Source of the DNA: CAXXOK01 sp035353615
GTDB lineage: Bacteria > Bacillota > Clostridia > Christensenellales > Aristaeellaceae
Direction of reading: 5' to 3'
Length of the DNA: 64,000 nucleotides
Assembly: GCA_035353615.1 (NCBI GenBank)
Contig: DAOPZY010000003.1
Coordinates: 1 to 64,000 of the forward strand
Position numbers and translations under genes: made by a program. A model generated the notes under the pieces. That model saw nothing but the letters and a program-made list of their open reading frames with translations, had not been told where the DNA came from and ran no database searches. Shown piece by piece: positions 43,009-52,384 of the stretch (position 1 is its first letter; every line of letters begins with the position of its first letter).

Positions 43009-44411
43009 GCAAACGCATCCTGTTCATCAGCTATTACTTTGCGCCGCAAAACGTCATCGGCGCGGTGCGGCCCACCAAGCTGGCTAAATACCTGACCCGT
43101 ATGGGCTACGAGGTAACCGTGCTGTGCGCCGGGAGCCTCGGAACGCTCCGCGACCCACTTTTGGCGGCGGACCTTGCCGAGCTTGCGGACGTGCAGGTTG
43201 TGCGCGAGCGCAGCCTGTTTCGGTGGTGGAAGGAACGCGGCCAAAGCGCCGAGGTTACGCGCACGCTCACGGACCGGCCTGTGCTTCCCGAACAGGGCAT
43301 GACGGAGGAAGCCATGCAGCGCAGCGCAGCTTTAGCCAAAGCGCAAAACGAAGCCGATCAAAACGTCGGCCAAAGCGTGCCGAAGACCGCGCAAGCATCG
43401 GCAGCCCCCGGCGCGCGCTGGCTCAACGCGCTGTATCTGTGGCTTTTTCATCGCGGCGATATGGCCTTCGCGCGGGCGTGTACCCGGAAGCTGCTTGCGA
43501 TGGACAGGCACTTCGACCTTGTGTTTTCCTGCTATGGGCCGCTGAGCGTGCATACCGTGGCGCGGCGGGCCAAACGGTTCCGCGTGGCGGATCGCTGGGT
43601 CGCCGATTTTCGCGACGAGGCCAGCGTACCCTTCCGGTGGCAAAAGGGCTGGCTGACCCGTTACCTGCGCAGGGTGCGAAAAAATGCCGACGCGATCACC
43701 GGCGTCGCGCAGGGCACGCTTCGGATGATGAACCTGGAAACCTTCGGGCAGATTGTGCCCAACGGCTACGACCCGGAGGATGTGGAGCGCCTGCCCGTTT
43801 TTCGGTTTTCGGAAAGCGCACTTTCCATTGCCTACTGCGGGCAGATGTACCCGGGGTTCAGCGATGTGACCCCCGTGTTTCGCGCGGCTCGGGAACTGTG
43901 CGATCAGGGGGTTTGCAATCCGGGACAGTTCCGCTTCCATTATGCCGGGCGGCAGGGCGCAACCTTCCTTGCGCAGGCGGCGCAGTATGGGCTGGAAGGC
44001 TCGGTAACGGATCACGGCATGCTCCCCCGGGCGGATTCGCTCGCGTTGCAGCAGGCGGCGGATGTGCTTTTGATGGCAACCTGGAACACGCCGGAGCGGC
44101 AGGGCGTGGTTACGGGCAAGCTGCTGGAATATATGATGGCCAACCGCCCCGTGCTGTGCTGCGTCAGCGGGTCGGTGCCCGGGAGCGAAGCCCGCGCGCT
44201 GGTGGACCGGACCGCCATTGGCGTTGGGTACGAGCAGGCTACGGACGCCGCCGACGCGCCCCGCCTGCGGGAGTATCTCCTGACGCTCTGCCGGGCGAAG
44301 CTTTCCCACAGCCCCCTGCCTTTCGCCCCCAACCGCGAGGTTGTGGAGGCCTTCAGCTACCGAACCATCGCCGCATCGCTTGCGGAGGTGTTGGAAAACG
44401 CATCGTGCTGA
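43005..44411 (+). CDS. Glycosyltransferase with long insertion
   Basis: 468 residues from GTG 43005, overlapping the preceding stop. N-terminal ILFISYYFAPQNVIGAVRPTKLAKYL is typical of WbuB/WcaI-like GT4 enzymes; C-terminal MATWNTPERQGVVTGKLLEYMMANRPVLC supplies the nucleotide-sugar site. A low-complexity insertion (about 95-135, rich in Ala, Gln and Ser) separates the lobes. Last gene before the tandem-box gap. Confidence 0.86.
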   Translation: MSKRILFISYYFAPQNVIGAVRPTKLAKYLTRMGYEVTVLCAGSLGTLRDPLLAADLAELADVQVVRERSLFRWWKERGQSAEVTRTLTDRPVLPEQGMTEEAMQRSAALAKAQNEADQNVGQSVPKTAQASAAPGARWLNALYLWLFHRGDMAFARACTRKLLAMDRHFDLVFSCYGPLSVHTVARRAKRFRVADRWVADFRDEASVPFRWQKGWLTRYLRRVRKNADAITGVAQGTLRMMNLETFGQIVPNGYDPEDVERLPVFRFSESALSIAYCGQMYPGFSDVTPVFRAARELCDQGVCNPGQFRFHYAGRQGATFLAQAAQYGLEGSVTDHGMLPRADSLALQQAADVLLMATWNTPERQGVVTGKLLEYMMANRPVLCCVSGSVPGSEARALVDRTAIGVGYEQATDAADAPRLREYLLTLCRAKLSHSPLPFAPNREVVEAFSYRTIAASLAEVLENASC

Positions 44412-44445
44412 AATCCTACGCCCTGCCTGTCGGTAGACCTCCTCG

Positions 44446-44655
44446 TTCGCATCGGTTGAACTTGCCCAGCGCATCGGCTGAACCCCGCGTGCGAGTCGGT
44501 TGTTTCTGCGTGCGCGTCAGTTGCCCCTTCGTTCGCATCGGTTGACCGTGCCCGCGCGTCGGCCGAACCCCGCGTGCGCGTCGGCTGACCTATGCCCTGC
44601 GCGTCGGTTGCCCCCCTCGTTCGTGTCGGTTGTTTCTGCGTGCGCGTCGGTTGAC
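44446..44655. repeat. Array of ten TCGGTTG-like boxes, period 21-23 bp
   Basis: The 330-bp gap before wecB contains ten boxes starting near 44452, 44474, 44496, 44517, 44538, 44559, 44581, 44604, 44626 and 44647, each (G/C)(A/G)TCGG(T/C)TG with GCGTGCG-type spacers. Steps of 21, 22 or 23 bp break any reading frame but keep boxes about two helical turns apart. No dyad symmetry within a box. Confidence 0.8.
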
Positions 44656-44741
44656 CTATGCCCCTCGCGTGGATCGGCCCCCGCGTGCCCCGCGCGCCGA
44701 TGCGGCGCACGTTCCCACTCACCAATAAAGGAGGCGGCGCA

Positions 44742-45827
44742 TTGAAAATTGTCACCGTTGTCGGGGCAAGGCCGCAGTTTATCAAGGCGGCGGCCATGTC
44801 CCGGGTGCTGCGCGCCGAGCATGACGAAATCCTCGTCCACACCGGGCAGCATTACGATCCTCAGATGAGCGACGTGTTTTTTTCGGAACTGCACATTCCC
44901 AAGCCGGATTACGATCTGGGCATATCCGGCGGCACGCACGCGCAGATGACCGCCCGTATGCTCACCGCGCTGGAAGAAGTGCTGCTGAAGGAAACCCCGG
45001 ACGCGCTTTTGGTTTACGGCGATACCAACTCCACCCTCGCGGCAGCGCTTGCGGCCGTAAAGCTGCACATTCCCGTTTTGCATGTGGAGGCCGGCAATCG
45101 CCTTGGCAGCCTTGCCAACCCCGAGGAAATCAACCGCGTGCTGACCGACCATATGGCCAGTATGCTGTTTGCCTGTGCGCCCAGCGCGATGCAATCCCTC
45201 CGGCTAGAAAACCTGGCCGACCGCGCCTGGCTGGTGGGCGACCCCATGTACGACGCTTTCAACTACTACCGCCAGTTTAACGGCGGGCGCGTGCCGGACA
45301 CGCTACCCTCGCTGTCCGGTTCGCCCGTGGCTGTTCCCGAACATTTTTATTACCTGACCTGCCACCGCGAGGAAAACACCCGGGACGACGCCGCGCTTTC
45401 CGAAATTCTGCTGGCGATGGAAAGCCTTCCCTTTCCGACGCTGTACCCCGTGCATCCGCGCAACCACGTCGCGGCGGAGCGGCTGCGGGATCGGCTCGGC
45501 CTCACGCGCGTGCGGCTGCTGGCTCCGCTTGGCTATCTGGAATCGGTCGCGCTGGTCGCCGGCGCTGAGCGGGTTGTCACGGATTCCGGCGGGGTGCAGC
45601 GGGAAGCCTTCTTTGCCAAAGTGCCCTGCGTAACCATCTTTAATTATGCCGTGTGGCCGGAAACCATGGTGAACCGGTGTAACGTGCTGGCAAAGCCGGA
45701 GCAGGCCGATATTGCCCAAAAGCTGACCGTAACGCCCGTTTGGCCCACGGAAGCCAATCCCTTTGGCGACGGTCACGCCTGTGAAAAAATTGTCGCCCTC
45801 CTGGCCGGCGGGGTTCGGCAGGCCTGA
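44742..45827 (+). CDS. wecB: Non-hydrolysing UDP-GlcNAc 2-epimerase (WecB-like)
   Basis: 361 residues from TTG 44742, with AAAGGAGG upstream; longer frames lack an RBS. VVGARPQFIKAA, HTGQHYDPQMSD, YGDTNSTLAAALAA, HVEAGNR, PEEINRVLTDH, CHREENT and TDSGGVQREAF are the family motifs. Interconverts UDP-GlcNAc and UDP-ManNAc. The HVEAGNR form (rather than HVEAGLR) recalls CapG-type enzymes of the FucNAc route, so it might use a 6-deoxy substrate made by the CapE-like enzyme at 23730; that link is inference. Confidence 0.92.
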   Translation: MKIVTVVGARPQFIKAAAMSRVLRAEHDEILVHTGQHYDPQMSDVFFSELHIPKPDYDLGISGGTHAQMTARMLTALEEVLLKETPDALLVYGDTNSTLAAALAAVKLHIPVLHVEAGNRLGSLANPEEINRVLTDHMASMLFACAPSAMQSLRLENLADRAWLVGDPMYDAFNYYRQFNGGRVPDTLPSLSGSPVAVPEHFYYLTCHREENTRDDAALSEILLAMESLPFPTLYPVHPRNHVAAERLRDRLGLTRVRLLAPLGYLESVALVAGAERVVTDSGGVQREAFFAKVPCVTIFNYAVWPETMVNRCNVLAKPEQADIAQKLTVTPVWPTEANPFGDGHACEKIVALLAGGVRQA

Positions 45828-45893
45828 GTTTTTACTTTGCGGGGCGTACCGGCGACGGTTGCCTTGGCTGATCGAGCGCGGGATGCGTCGTCA

Positions 45894-45936
45894 AGCGGAT
45901 TCCCGGACAACGAAGCGTTCGGGAATCCGCTTTTTC
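45894..45936 (+). terminator. Terminator of the glycan operon
   Basis: AGCGGATTCCCG (45894-45905) pairs perfectly with CGGGAATCCGCT (45920-45931) and is followed by TTTTT. The remaining 45937-46168 shows no gene. Confidence 0.9.
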
Positions 45937-46168
45937 GTTTGCCTTAGCGGGCAAAGCCGATCAACCGCCGTTTTTTTCCCCATCGCTCCGCCGCCAAAGA
46001 AACGTAAACCGCCCCGCAAACGCCGGATCGCATTCCGCTGCTATCCACCGGGAAGATACGCTCGGATTACACGGCTCCTCTCAGTTTGCCCCCTGCCATG
46101 TGATAGGCGCAAACCGCCCGCATGGAAGAAAATTCTTGTAAACATGAGCGCGAATCCCTCCGGACTGC

Positions 46169-46196
46169 TTGCAAGCCCGCACAGTTATGCTATAAT
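46169..46196 (+). promoter_or_regulatory. Promoter of the Big_2 protein gene
   Basis: TTGCAA (46169-46174), 16-bp spacer, TATAAT (46191-46196), about 55 bp before the ATG. Confidence 0.75.
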
Positions 46197-46253
46197 AAAC
46201 ATGCAAGTTGCGTTACATCAATCAAATATCCGACACCGTTTGGAGGAAGCGCC

Positions 46254-48002
46254 ATGAAAAAATGGATCTCACTGCTCCTTTCGCTGATGCTTTGCTTCAC
46301 CCTGCTCAGCTTTAGCAGCGCCGCGCTCGCGGACGAAACCACCGTAACTTTCGCCGTGGATTCCGTATTCCTGACCGTTGGCAAAACCGCCACCGCCAAA
46401 GCCGGCGCAAAGCCTTACGCGGCCATTAAAAAAGGCGTAACCTATACCACCAGCGACGAAAGTATTGCCACCGTCACCTCCAAAGGCGTGGTCAAGGGCG
46501 TCGCCGTGGGCCAGTGCCAGCTGATCGCCACCAGCGTATATGATCCCAGCGCGTCCGCGTCCATCCCGGTACAGGTTGTGAATCCTGTTACCAAGCTGAC
46601 CGCGACGCTGGACAGCGATACGGTTTTTGTCGGCCGCACGGCGCAGCTGAGCGTAGCCTATGAGCCTGCCGACGCGACGCTTCGAAGCGTAACCTATTCT
46701 TCCGCGCGGGAATCCGTGGCGACGGTTTCGCCGGACGGCGTGGTCACGGGCATTGCGCGCGGCACCACGAAGATTACCATTCGCTCCACAGACGGCTATG
46801 CCAAAGCCGTTGTGGCCGTAACGGTAGCCCAAGCGCCGGAGAGTGTGGAAATTTCCCCCGAGACCGCGCAGGCCGCCGCGGGCCGCAAGGTGCAGTTCAA
46901 GGCGACGGTGTACCCCAGCAACACCGGCGATAAATCCATTACCTGGACCTCGGCGGATGAAAGCATCGCTACCGTCAACAGCAAAGGGCAGGTAACCTTT
47001 GAAAGCGTTGGCGAAACGCAGATTACCGCCCAGTGCAACGCCGACCCGTCCATCAAGGCCAGCGTCCCGGTGCGCGGGCTGGAGCTGGCGCAGAGCATCG
47101 CGTTTGACAACAGCCTCTACTCCGTGCTGGTTGGCGAAACCACGCAGCTGTACACGACCGTATCGCCGGACAGCGCGACGGATAAATCCGTAACCTATCA
47201 AGTTAAAAACAAGAAGATCGCCACCGTGGATGAAAACGGCGTGGTCACGGCGCTTTCCGGCGGCAAAACCGTTGTGTATGCCTACACCGCCGACGGCAGC
47301 AAAAAACGCGCGTCCACAACCGTTCAGGTGATCGTGCCCGTAACGGGCGTGAGCTACAAATATATGGATGTGCGGGTCGGGACCGATTACCATGGTAGCT
47401 TTACCGCCACCATCGCGCCCGCCAACGCTACCAACAAGAATATGACCTGGGTCAGCAGCGATGAAAGCATCGCCACCGTGAGCGGCACCACCAACCGGTT
47501 CAAAGTGGTCGGCCGCCGTTGGGGCCGCTGCAAGGTCACCGGCACCACCGAGGACGGCAACTTTACCGTTGACGTTTATGTGGATGTGGGCACCCTCCGC
47601 CATGCCGTATCCGTGACCGATTTGAAGATCAAGAACGGCAAGCCTTATATTACGCTGCGTAACCTGTCCAACATGGATATCTCGCAGGTGCGTTTCGAAA
47701 TCCTTGGTTATGACGCTTCGTTGCAGCCCATCGCCATGAGCACCCAAGGCGATACGGACGTGCTGGAAGGCTCCTACAACGTTGGCCTGTCGGAAGGGGA
47801 AAGCACCAGCCACGGTCAGTTCACCTTCTACCACCCCAGCAGTTACGCAAACCTGAACGTGTTGCAGTTCTGCATTACCGGCTGGTCCACGGATAGCGGC
47901 TACTACGACCATAACGGCAAGCTGCAATATAACTACAACATCAGCGAGGATAAATGGGAATGGGTTACCTACCCTGCGGACGCCGACCCGCTTCCCCGCT
48001 AA
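46254..48002 (+). CDS. Secreted protein with five Big_2 (Ig-like) domains
   Basis: 582 residues from ATG 46254 (TTGGAGGAAGC upstream). Signal peptide about 1-25 ending in SSAALA-DE; five Big_2 domains of about 80 residues, each with a KSVTYxSxxxSIATVxxxGVVTG-like core; a C-terminal domain of about 130 residues rich in aromatic residues with no known motif. No LPXTG or S-layer motif, so the anchoring mode is unclear. Probably a surface or adhesion protein. Confidence 0.9.
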   Translation: MKKWISLLLSLMLCFTLLSFSSAALADETTVTFAVDSVFLTVGKTATAKAGAKPYAAIKKGVTYTTSDESIATVTSKGVVKGVAVGQCQLIATSVYDPSASASIPVQVVNPVTKLTATLDSDTVFVGRTAQLSVAYEPADATLRSVTYSSARESVATVSPDGVVTGIARGTTKITIRSTDGYAKAVVAVTVAQAPESVEISPETAQAAAGRKVQFKATVYPSNTGDKSITWTSADESIATVNSKGQVTFESVGETQITAQCNADPSIKASVPVRGLELAQSIAFDNSLYSVLVGETTQLYTTVSPDSATDKSVTYQVKNKKIATVDENGVVTALSGGKTVVYAYTADGSKKRASTTVQVIVPVTGVSYKYMDVRVGTDYHGSFTATIAPANATNKNMTWVSSDESIATVSGTTNRFKVVGRRWGRCKVTGTTEDGNFTVDVYVDVGTLRHAVSVTDLKIKNGKPYITLRNLSNMDISQVRFEILGYDASLQPIAMSTQGDTDVLEGSYNVGLSEGESTSHGQFTFYHPSSYANLNVLQFCITGWSTDSGYYDHNGKLQYNYNISEDKWEWVTYPADADPLPR

Positions 48003-48050
48003 GCGGCAGGTTGTAAACACTGAGAAAGCATCCGGTTTTTCCAACGCTAC

Positions 48051-48152
48051 TGAGGCGGCCGCATAGATGCGACCGCCTCAAGCTGTTATCAGTCCCCCGC
48101 CGCAGCAAAACCGGGACAAGTTGCCCTTGTCCCGGTTTTACTGCGGCGGGGG
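48051..48152. terminator. Two hairpins between convergent genes
   Basis: Hairpin 1 at 48051-48080 (TGAGGCGG...CCGCCTCA with an inner CGCAT/ATGCG stem). Hairpin 2 at 48094-48152 has a 27-bp stem with one mismatch (core CCGCCGCAGC). They probably end transcripts from both sides. The CCGCCGCAGC start and the AGCTGTTATCAG linker recall the dispersed repeat at 16747 and 55560. Confidence 0.7.
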
Positions 48153-48189
48153 TGCCGCGTAATCAGCGTTTCTGGGATACTTAATGGTC

Positions 48190-50172
48190 TTATTTTGGGG
48201 TTCTGCCCCTTCCGCCACCCTTGGGTGCGCGCGCGCCGCCATACCCCGCGCGGTTTTGGCTGTCTGCTGTGCCCCGAGGCTCAGCACGCCGGCTGCGGCC
48301 CGATTCGGCCGTGCGATAGCCCCGTTGGGGGTCACGGCTTACGGAAGCGCCGCGATCCGCGCCGCCAAAGCCCCTTCCGCCGCGAATCTCGCGCGGCGGC
48401 ACCAGACAGTCGCGCCCAAAGCCGATCAGATCCTCCCGGTTGCTTAACCGAAGCGCCTCGCGGATCAGGGGATGGTTTACCGGGTTGCGCCACTGCATCA
48501 GCGCGCGTTGCATCGCTTTTTCATGCTGGGTTTTCGGCACATAGACCGGCTTCATGGCGCGGGGGTCCAGGCCGGTATAGTACATGCAGGTGCTCAGCGT
48601 GCCCGGGGTGGGGTAAAAATCCTGCACCTGTTCCGGTTGATGGCCGGTGTCGCGCAGGTACTCAGCCAGCAGAATCGCGTCGGCCAGCGTGCACCCGGGA
48701 TGGCTGCTCATCAGGTAAGGCACCAGATATTGCTTTAACCCCAGCCTGCGGTTCACATCCTCGTACTTTTGCACAAACGCGTCATAAATTTCACGCCGCG
48801 GCTTGCCCATTTTATCGAGCACGGCCGGGCTGATATGCTCCGGGGCGACTTTCAGCTGACCGCTGATGTGGTGCTCGCACAACTCGCGCAAAAACGTGGG
48901 GTTATTGTCCGCCATCAGGTAATCAAACCGGATGCCGGAGCGGATGAACACCTTTTTTACACGGGGCAGCGAGCGCACGCGGCGCAGGATGCCAATCAGC
49001 TCGTCGTGGCTCACGCGCAGGTTCTTGCACGGGGTTGGAAAAAGGCACTGACGGTTTTTACAGCAGCCCTCGCGGAGCTGCTTTTCGCAGGCAGGCGCCC
49101 GGAAATTGGCGGTGGGGCCGCCGATATCGTGAATGTAGCCTTTGAAATCCGGCAGCGTGGTCAATTCCTGAGCCTCGTTGACGATGGAATCCTCGCTGCG
49201 CGAGGTGACGACGCGCCCCTGATGAAAGGTAAGCGCGCAGAAATTACACGAGCCAAAGCAGCCTCGCGTTGCGGATATGGAAAACCGCACCTCCGCCAGC
49301 GCCGCCACGCCGCCCAGCCGGTCGTATACCGGGTGGGCGGAACGCTCGTAGGGGAGGGCGTACACCGCGTCCAGCTCGCCGCGGCTGAGCGGCATCGCGG
49401 GTTCGTTCTGCACCACAAAACGCACGGTATCCTGCTGCTGGCAAAGGCAATGGCCGCGAACGGCGTCCTGCTCGTCATATTCCGCCATAAACGCTTTCGC
49501 GTAAGTGTGTTTATCCGCGACCACCTCGGCGTGCGAGGGCAAAAGTATCGCGCCCTGAGGGGGCTCTTTGGCCATATAGCAGCAGCCGCGCAGCGAACGC
49601 AGCTCGCTTTGGGGCATGCCGCGCCGCAGCCAATCCGCGCTGTCCAGAATGGCGCGCTCCCCCATCCCGTAAAGCAGCAGGGTTGCCGCCGTATCCACCA
49701 GAATGCTCCGGCGAACCTTATCGTCCCAGTAATCGTAATGGGAAAAACGCCGCAGGGAAGCTTCGACCCCGCCGATGATAACCGGCACATTGGGGTAAGC
49801 CTGATGCACGCGGTTGCAATACACGGTGGTGGCGCGGTCCGGTCGCATGCCGGGCTGCCCGCCGGGCGCGTACACATCGCTGTTGCGCCGTTTCTTGGCT
49901 ACGGTGTAGTGGTTGACCATGCTGTCGATTACGCCCGCGGTTACTAAAAACCCCAGCTTGGGGCGGCCAAAGCGCTTAAAATCCGCGTCGGTGTGGTAAT
50001 CCGGCAGGCACAGCATCGCCACGCGGTAGCCCGCGTGTTCCAAAACCCGGCTGATGATTGCCTGCCCGAAGGAAGGGTGATCGACATACGCCTCTCCCAC
50101 AACCAGCACAAAATCAGGCGCGTCCCAACCCAAGCGTTCGCACTCCTCGCGGGTGATCGGTAAAAAAGCCAT
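48190..50172 (-). CDS. YgiQ-family radical SAM protein
   Basis: 660 residues from ATG 50172. N-terminal LPITREECERLGWDAPDFVLVVGEAYVDHPSFG and IIGGVEASLRR are YgiQ signatures; the 4Fe-4S motif is CFGSCNFC (CxxxCxxC), with a second Cys cluster CEKQLREGCCKNRQC. Substrate unknown for the family. The last 60 residues are Arg/Gly-rich (GGRGFGG, GGARAPKGGGRGR), unlike the compact end of E. coli YgiQ, and may bind RNA; that is speculation. Confidence 0.93.
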   Translation of the reverse strand: MAFLPITREECERLGWDAPDFVLVVGEAYVDHPSFGQAIISRVLEHAGYRVAMLCLPDYHTDADFKRFGRPKLGFLVTAGVIDSMVNHYTVAKKRRNSDVYAPGGQPGMRPDRATTVYCNRVHQAYPNVPVIIGGVEASLRRFSHYDYWDDKVRRSILVDTAATLLLYGMGERAILDSADWLRRGMPQSELRSLRGCCYMAKEPPQGAILLPSHAEVVADKHTYAKAFMAEYDEQDAVRGHCLCQQQDTVRFVVQNEPAMPLSRGELDAVYALPYERSAHPVYDRLGGVAALAEVRFSISATRGCFGSCNFCALTFHQGRVVTSRSEDSIVNEAQELTTLPDFKGYIHDIGGPTANFRAPACEKQLREGCCKNRQCLFPTPCKNLRVSHDELIGILRRVRSLPRVKKVFIRSGIRFDYLMADNNPTFLRELCEHHISGQLKVAPEHISPAVLDKMGKPRREIYDAFVQKYEDVNRRLGLKQYLVPYLMSSHPGCTLADAILLAEYLRDTGHQPEQVQDFYPTPGTLSTCMYYTGLDPRAMKPVYVPKTQHEKAMQRALMQWRNPVNHPLIREALRLSNREDLIGFGRDCLVPPREIRGGRGFGGADRGASVSRDPQRGYRTAESGRSRRAEPRGTADSQNRAGYGGARAPKGGGRGRTPK

Positions 50173-50203
50173 AAAGCACCATCCTGTTGATCGGTCTGAA
50201 CCC

Positions 50204-50232
50204 AGTATACACGGATTTTTCCCCGTGAACAA
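50204..50232 (-). promoter_or_regulatory. Promoter of the radical SAM gene
   Basis: Minus-strand TTGTTC (50227-50232), 17-bp spacer, TATACT (50204-50209), about 30 bp before the ATG. Confidence 0.6.
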
Positions 50233-50464
50233 GCGGTGAAACGGGCGCGGGAGCCTGCGGGGGCTCGTGATCCCGGCGGTTTGTTTGGCGAGCGGCGCAG
50301 GGGAAACCGCCAATGAACGCCCGCGCAAGCCCGGAAGGCGGCGGGGAGCCGTCCAGTGTAAGGCTTCAGTCAATGTTCACGCGAACCCTTCCTGCCTGGG
50401 CAATGGTTTCGTGGGCAAAGCGCGGGGTTCGGACCAATGGGCATACGAACCCGACGTGCCCGGG

Positions 50465-50650
50465 TTCAGACTGTTAACAAACCGAACTGAGTCCAATAGC
50501 CGCGCCGCATTGTGCATTCGACACTCGCGACGTTCACGTTGCATTTGTTGCCGCATAAGCCCTCCGACGGGTAAGGGGCTTTGCCCCGGAACCCCGCAAG
50601 GGTTTTGCTTTGCCCCTTTTTCGCTTCGGCGAGGTTTTTTCAGCGGCGTG
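50465..50650 (-). repeat. MITE-like element, copy A (186 bp)
   Basis: It aligns with copy B (55554-55741) in reverse orientation along its whole length. Outer ends: TTCAGACTGTTAACAAACC at 50465 and, on the minus strand, CACGCCGCTGAAAAAACC at 50650, so its ends are inverted repeats, one decayed. Inside, on the minus strand, it reads CGCCGAAGCGAAA, CCCTTGCGGGG and CTTATGCGGCAAC. It fills part of the 635-bp gap between the radical SAM gene and the secreted-protein genes; the flanks 50233-50464 and 50651-50807 show no gene. Confidence 0.7.
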
Positions 50651-50807
50651 GGTTGATCTGTACCGTTGGAAAAATGCGGAGCAAAGGCAAAGCGCACGCG
50701 AGCCGGGCATGGCCGCGATCACCCGTACCGTTGGCAAACCCCCGCGTACGGCCATGCCGCGCGGGGGTCGAAACCGGGCGTTCGCTGGCGCGGCGCGTCC
50801 GTTGGGC

Positions 50808-52358
50808 TTACAGGTCGCTCAGCAGCAGCAGTTCAAAGCAGGGGTAGGATTCGGTATCGCTCGCGGCGGTTTGCCCATCGGTTGCCGTGGCGTCGTTGGT
50901 GGGCACCGACATGCCCACGCAACGGCCGTACATCATCACGCGGGTTCCGGCGGTTACCGTGGGTTGCTCGCTGGTGGTCACCAACAGGATGCTGGAATAG
51001 CCGTCGCCTTTTTTAGTGAGCGCCATTTTCAGAATCCAGTCGTTGCCGGACTGGGAAACTTCCACCACATAGCATTTGTAACCCATGATGCGGCCGTCAT
51101 ACCCGTCGATCTTTTTCACAAGCGTGGCGTAACCCGGGCTGATCGCCTCGCTTTGCAGCTGGCTGACCATATCGTTTTGGGAATAGCTGCGCGTGAAAGA
51201 GTAGTTTACGCGGCGGTCGGCCAGCCCCGGCTTGCTGAAGGCGAGCACCACATCATAGCTGCCTTCCTTGGACGTATCCAGATCAATCTTGAAACGCCCG
51301 GCGGTGGTCACCTTTTTATGCGTCACTTCTTCATCGTTCACAAAAACCTGAATGGTCGCCCCCGGGGTGGAGGTGCCAAGAATGGAAAAATCGTCCACTG
51401 TGACCTGCTCGGGCACATCGGTTGTCACGTTCACGGTCAGCAGGGTGCGCTGGTAGGTAACGGGGTAGGCCAGCTCCATCACATCCTCGCCGTTGTAATC
51501 GGCGGTCACGGTGACCATGAACACGCCTTCCTTGGGCAGCTTGATGGGCAATTTGAACTTGCCGCTCGCGCCCACCTCAACGGTGGAAACCATCGGGTCG
51601 GGGTAGCTAAGCCCCATCACGACCGCTGTGAACGTTACGCCTTCGGCGGCTGTGCCCGAAAGGTTGAAGGAAGCCTCGTTGGTTTCCGCGGGGGGCGCTT
51701 CGGAAATGTTCACCTTGGCGCTTGCGGCGGCAGGCAATGGCTTGATTTCGACAAACTTGAACGATTCCCAAATTTTATTGAGCGCCGTATTGTCCTTATT
51801 GGTGACTGCGCGGCCGTAAACGCGCATGTCAAACGTGATCTCGTACCCGTTGCGGATGGTGCGGCGCATCAGCCCGCGGTGATCAATCTGCCCGTTTTCC
51901 CGGTAAATATAGCGCAGCACCAGAAAGCGCCCGTTGGCAGTGTTTTTCCAATCGGCGCTGGAAAACTCGTACCCCTGATCCAAAAACAGATTATCCGGAT
52001 AATGGCTGAGGCGATAGGTGGCGCGCACGGACGAGTTTTGCTCGTTCACGTCAAAAATGTTCAGCGTCTGGTCGTTCTGGGTGGCGGTCAGTTCAAAGCA
52101 GGCGTCGCCTTCCTGAGTCCAGCATTGCAAAAGCACGCCCCGGGCCAGCATATCGTTGGTTTCTTCCTCGGTGGAAAGGTTGTGCGATTGAAGCCAATCG
52201 GTGTAATTGGCAATATTGTCCGGCGTGATGGTGATGTAGGTTTCAGGGATATCAATGGACGCGAACAGGTTGTCAAACACATGGGTTTCCGCCATGGCGG
52301 GCAGGGCCAGCAGCATGAGCGACACCGCAAGCAGTACGCCCCATTTCCATTTGCGCAT
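50808..52358 (-). CDS. Secreted protein with Ig-like repeats, paralogue 1
   Basis: 516 residues from ATG 52358 (AAGGATGG upstream). Signal peptide about 1-23 (LLALPAMAETH). An N-terminal region of about 180 residues with TYITITPDNIANY, then two Ig-like modules (FNLSGTAAEGVTF..., FSILGTSTPGATIQV...), and a C-terminal domain that may be OB-like (YGRCVGMSVP). It shares this order with the gene upstream, so the pair arose by duplication. Function unknown. Confidence 0.75.
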   Translation of the reverse strand: MRKWKWGVLLAVSLMLLALPAMAETHVFDNLFASIDIPETYITITPDNIANYTDWLQSHNLSTEEETNDMLARGVLLQCWTQEGDACFELTATQNDQTLNIFDVNEQNSSVRATYRLSHYPDNLFLDQGYEFSSADWKNTANGRFLVLRYIYRENGQIDHRGLMRRTIRNGYEITFDMRVYGRAVTNKDNTALNKIWESFKFVEIKPLPAAASAKVNISEAPPAETNEASFNLSGTAAEGVTFTAVVMGLSYPDPMVSTVEVGASGKFKLPIKLPKEGVFMVTVTADYNGEDVMELAYPVTYQRTLLTVNVTTDVPEQVTVDDFSILGTSTPGATIQVFVNDEEVTHKKVTTAGRFKIDLDTSKEGSYDVVLAFSKPGLADRRVNYSFTRSYSQNDMVSQLQSEAISPGYATLVKKIDGYDGRIMGYKCYVVEVSQSGNDWILKMALTKKGDGYSSILLVTTSEQPTVTAGTRVMMYGRCVGMSVPTNDATATDGQTAASDTESYPCFELLLLSDL

Positions 52359-52384
52359 TATACACCATCCTTTGAATATGGCCG

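Noticed and set aside
44446..44655. CRISPR array
   Set aside because: Period is only 21-23 bp, units are degenerate, there are no unique spacers and no cas genes.
46269..48044. 591-codon minus-strand frame over the Big_2 gene
   Set aside because: Composition is a shadow of the five repeats on the plus strand; no RBS or domain.
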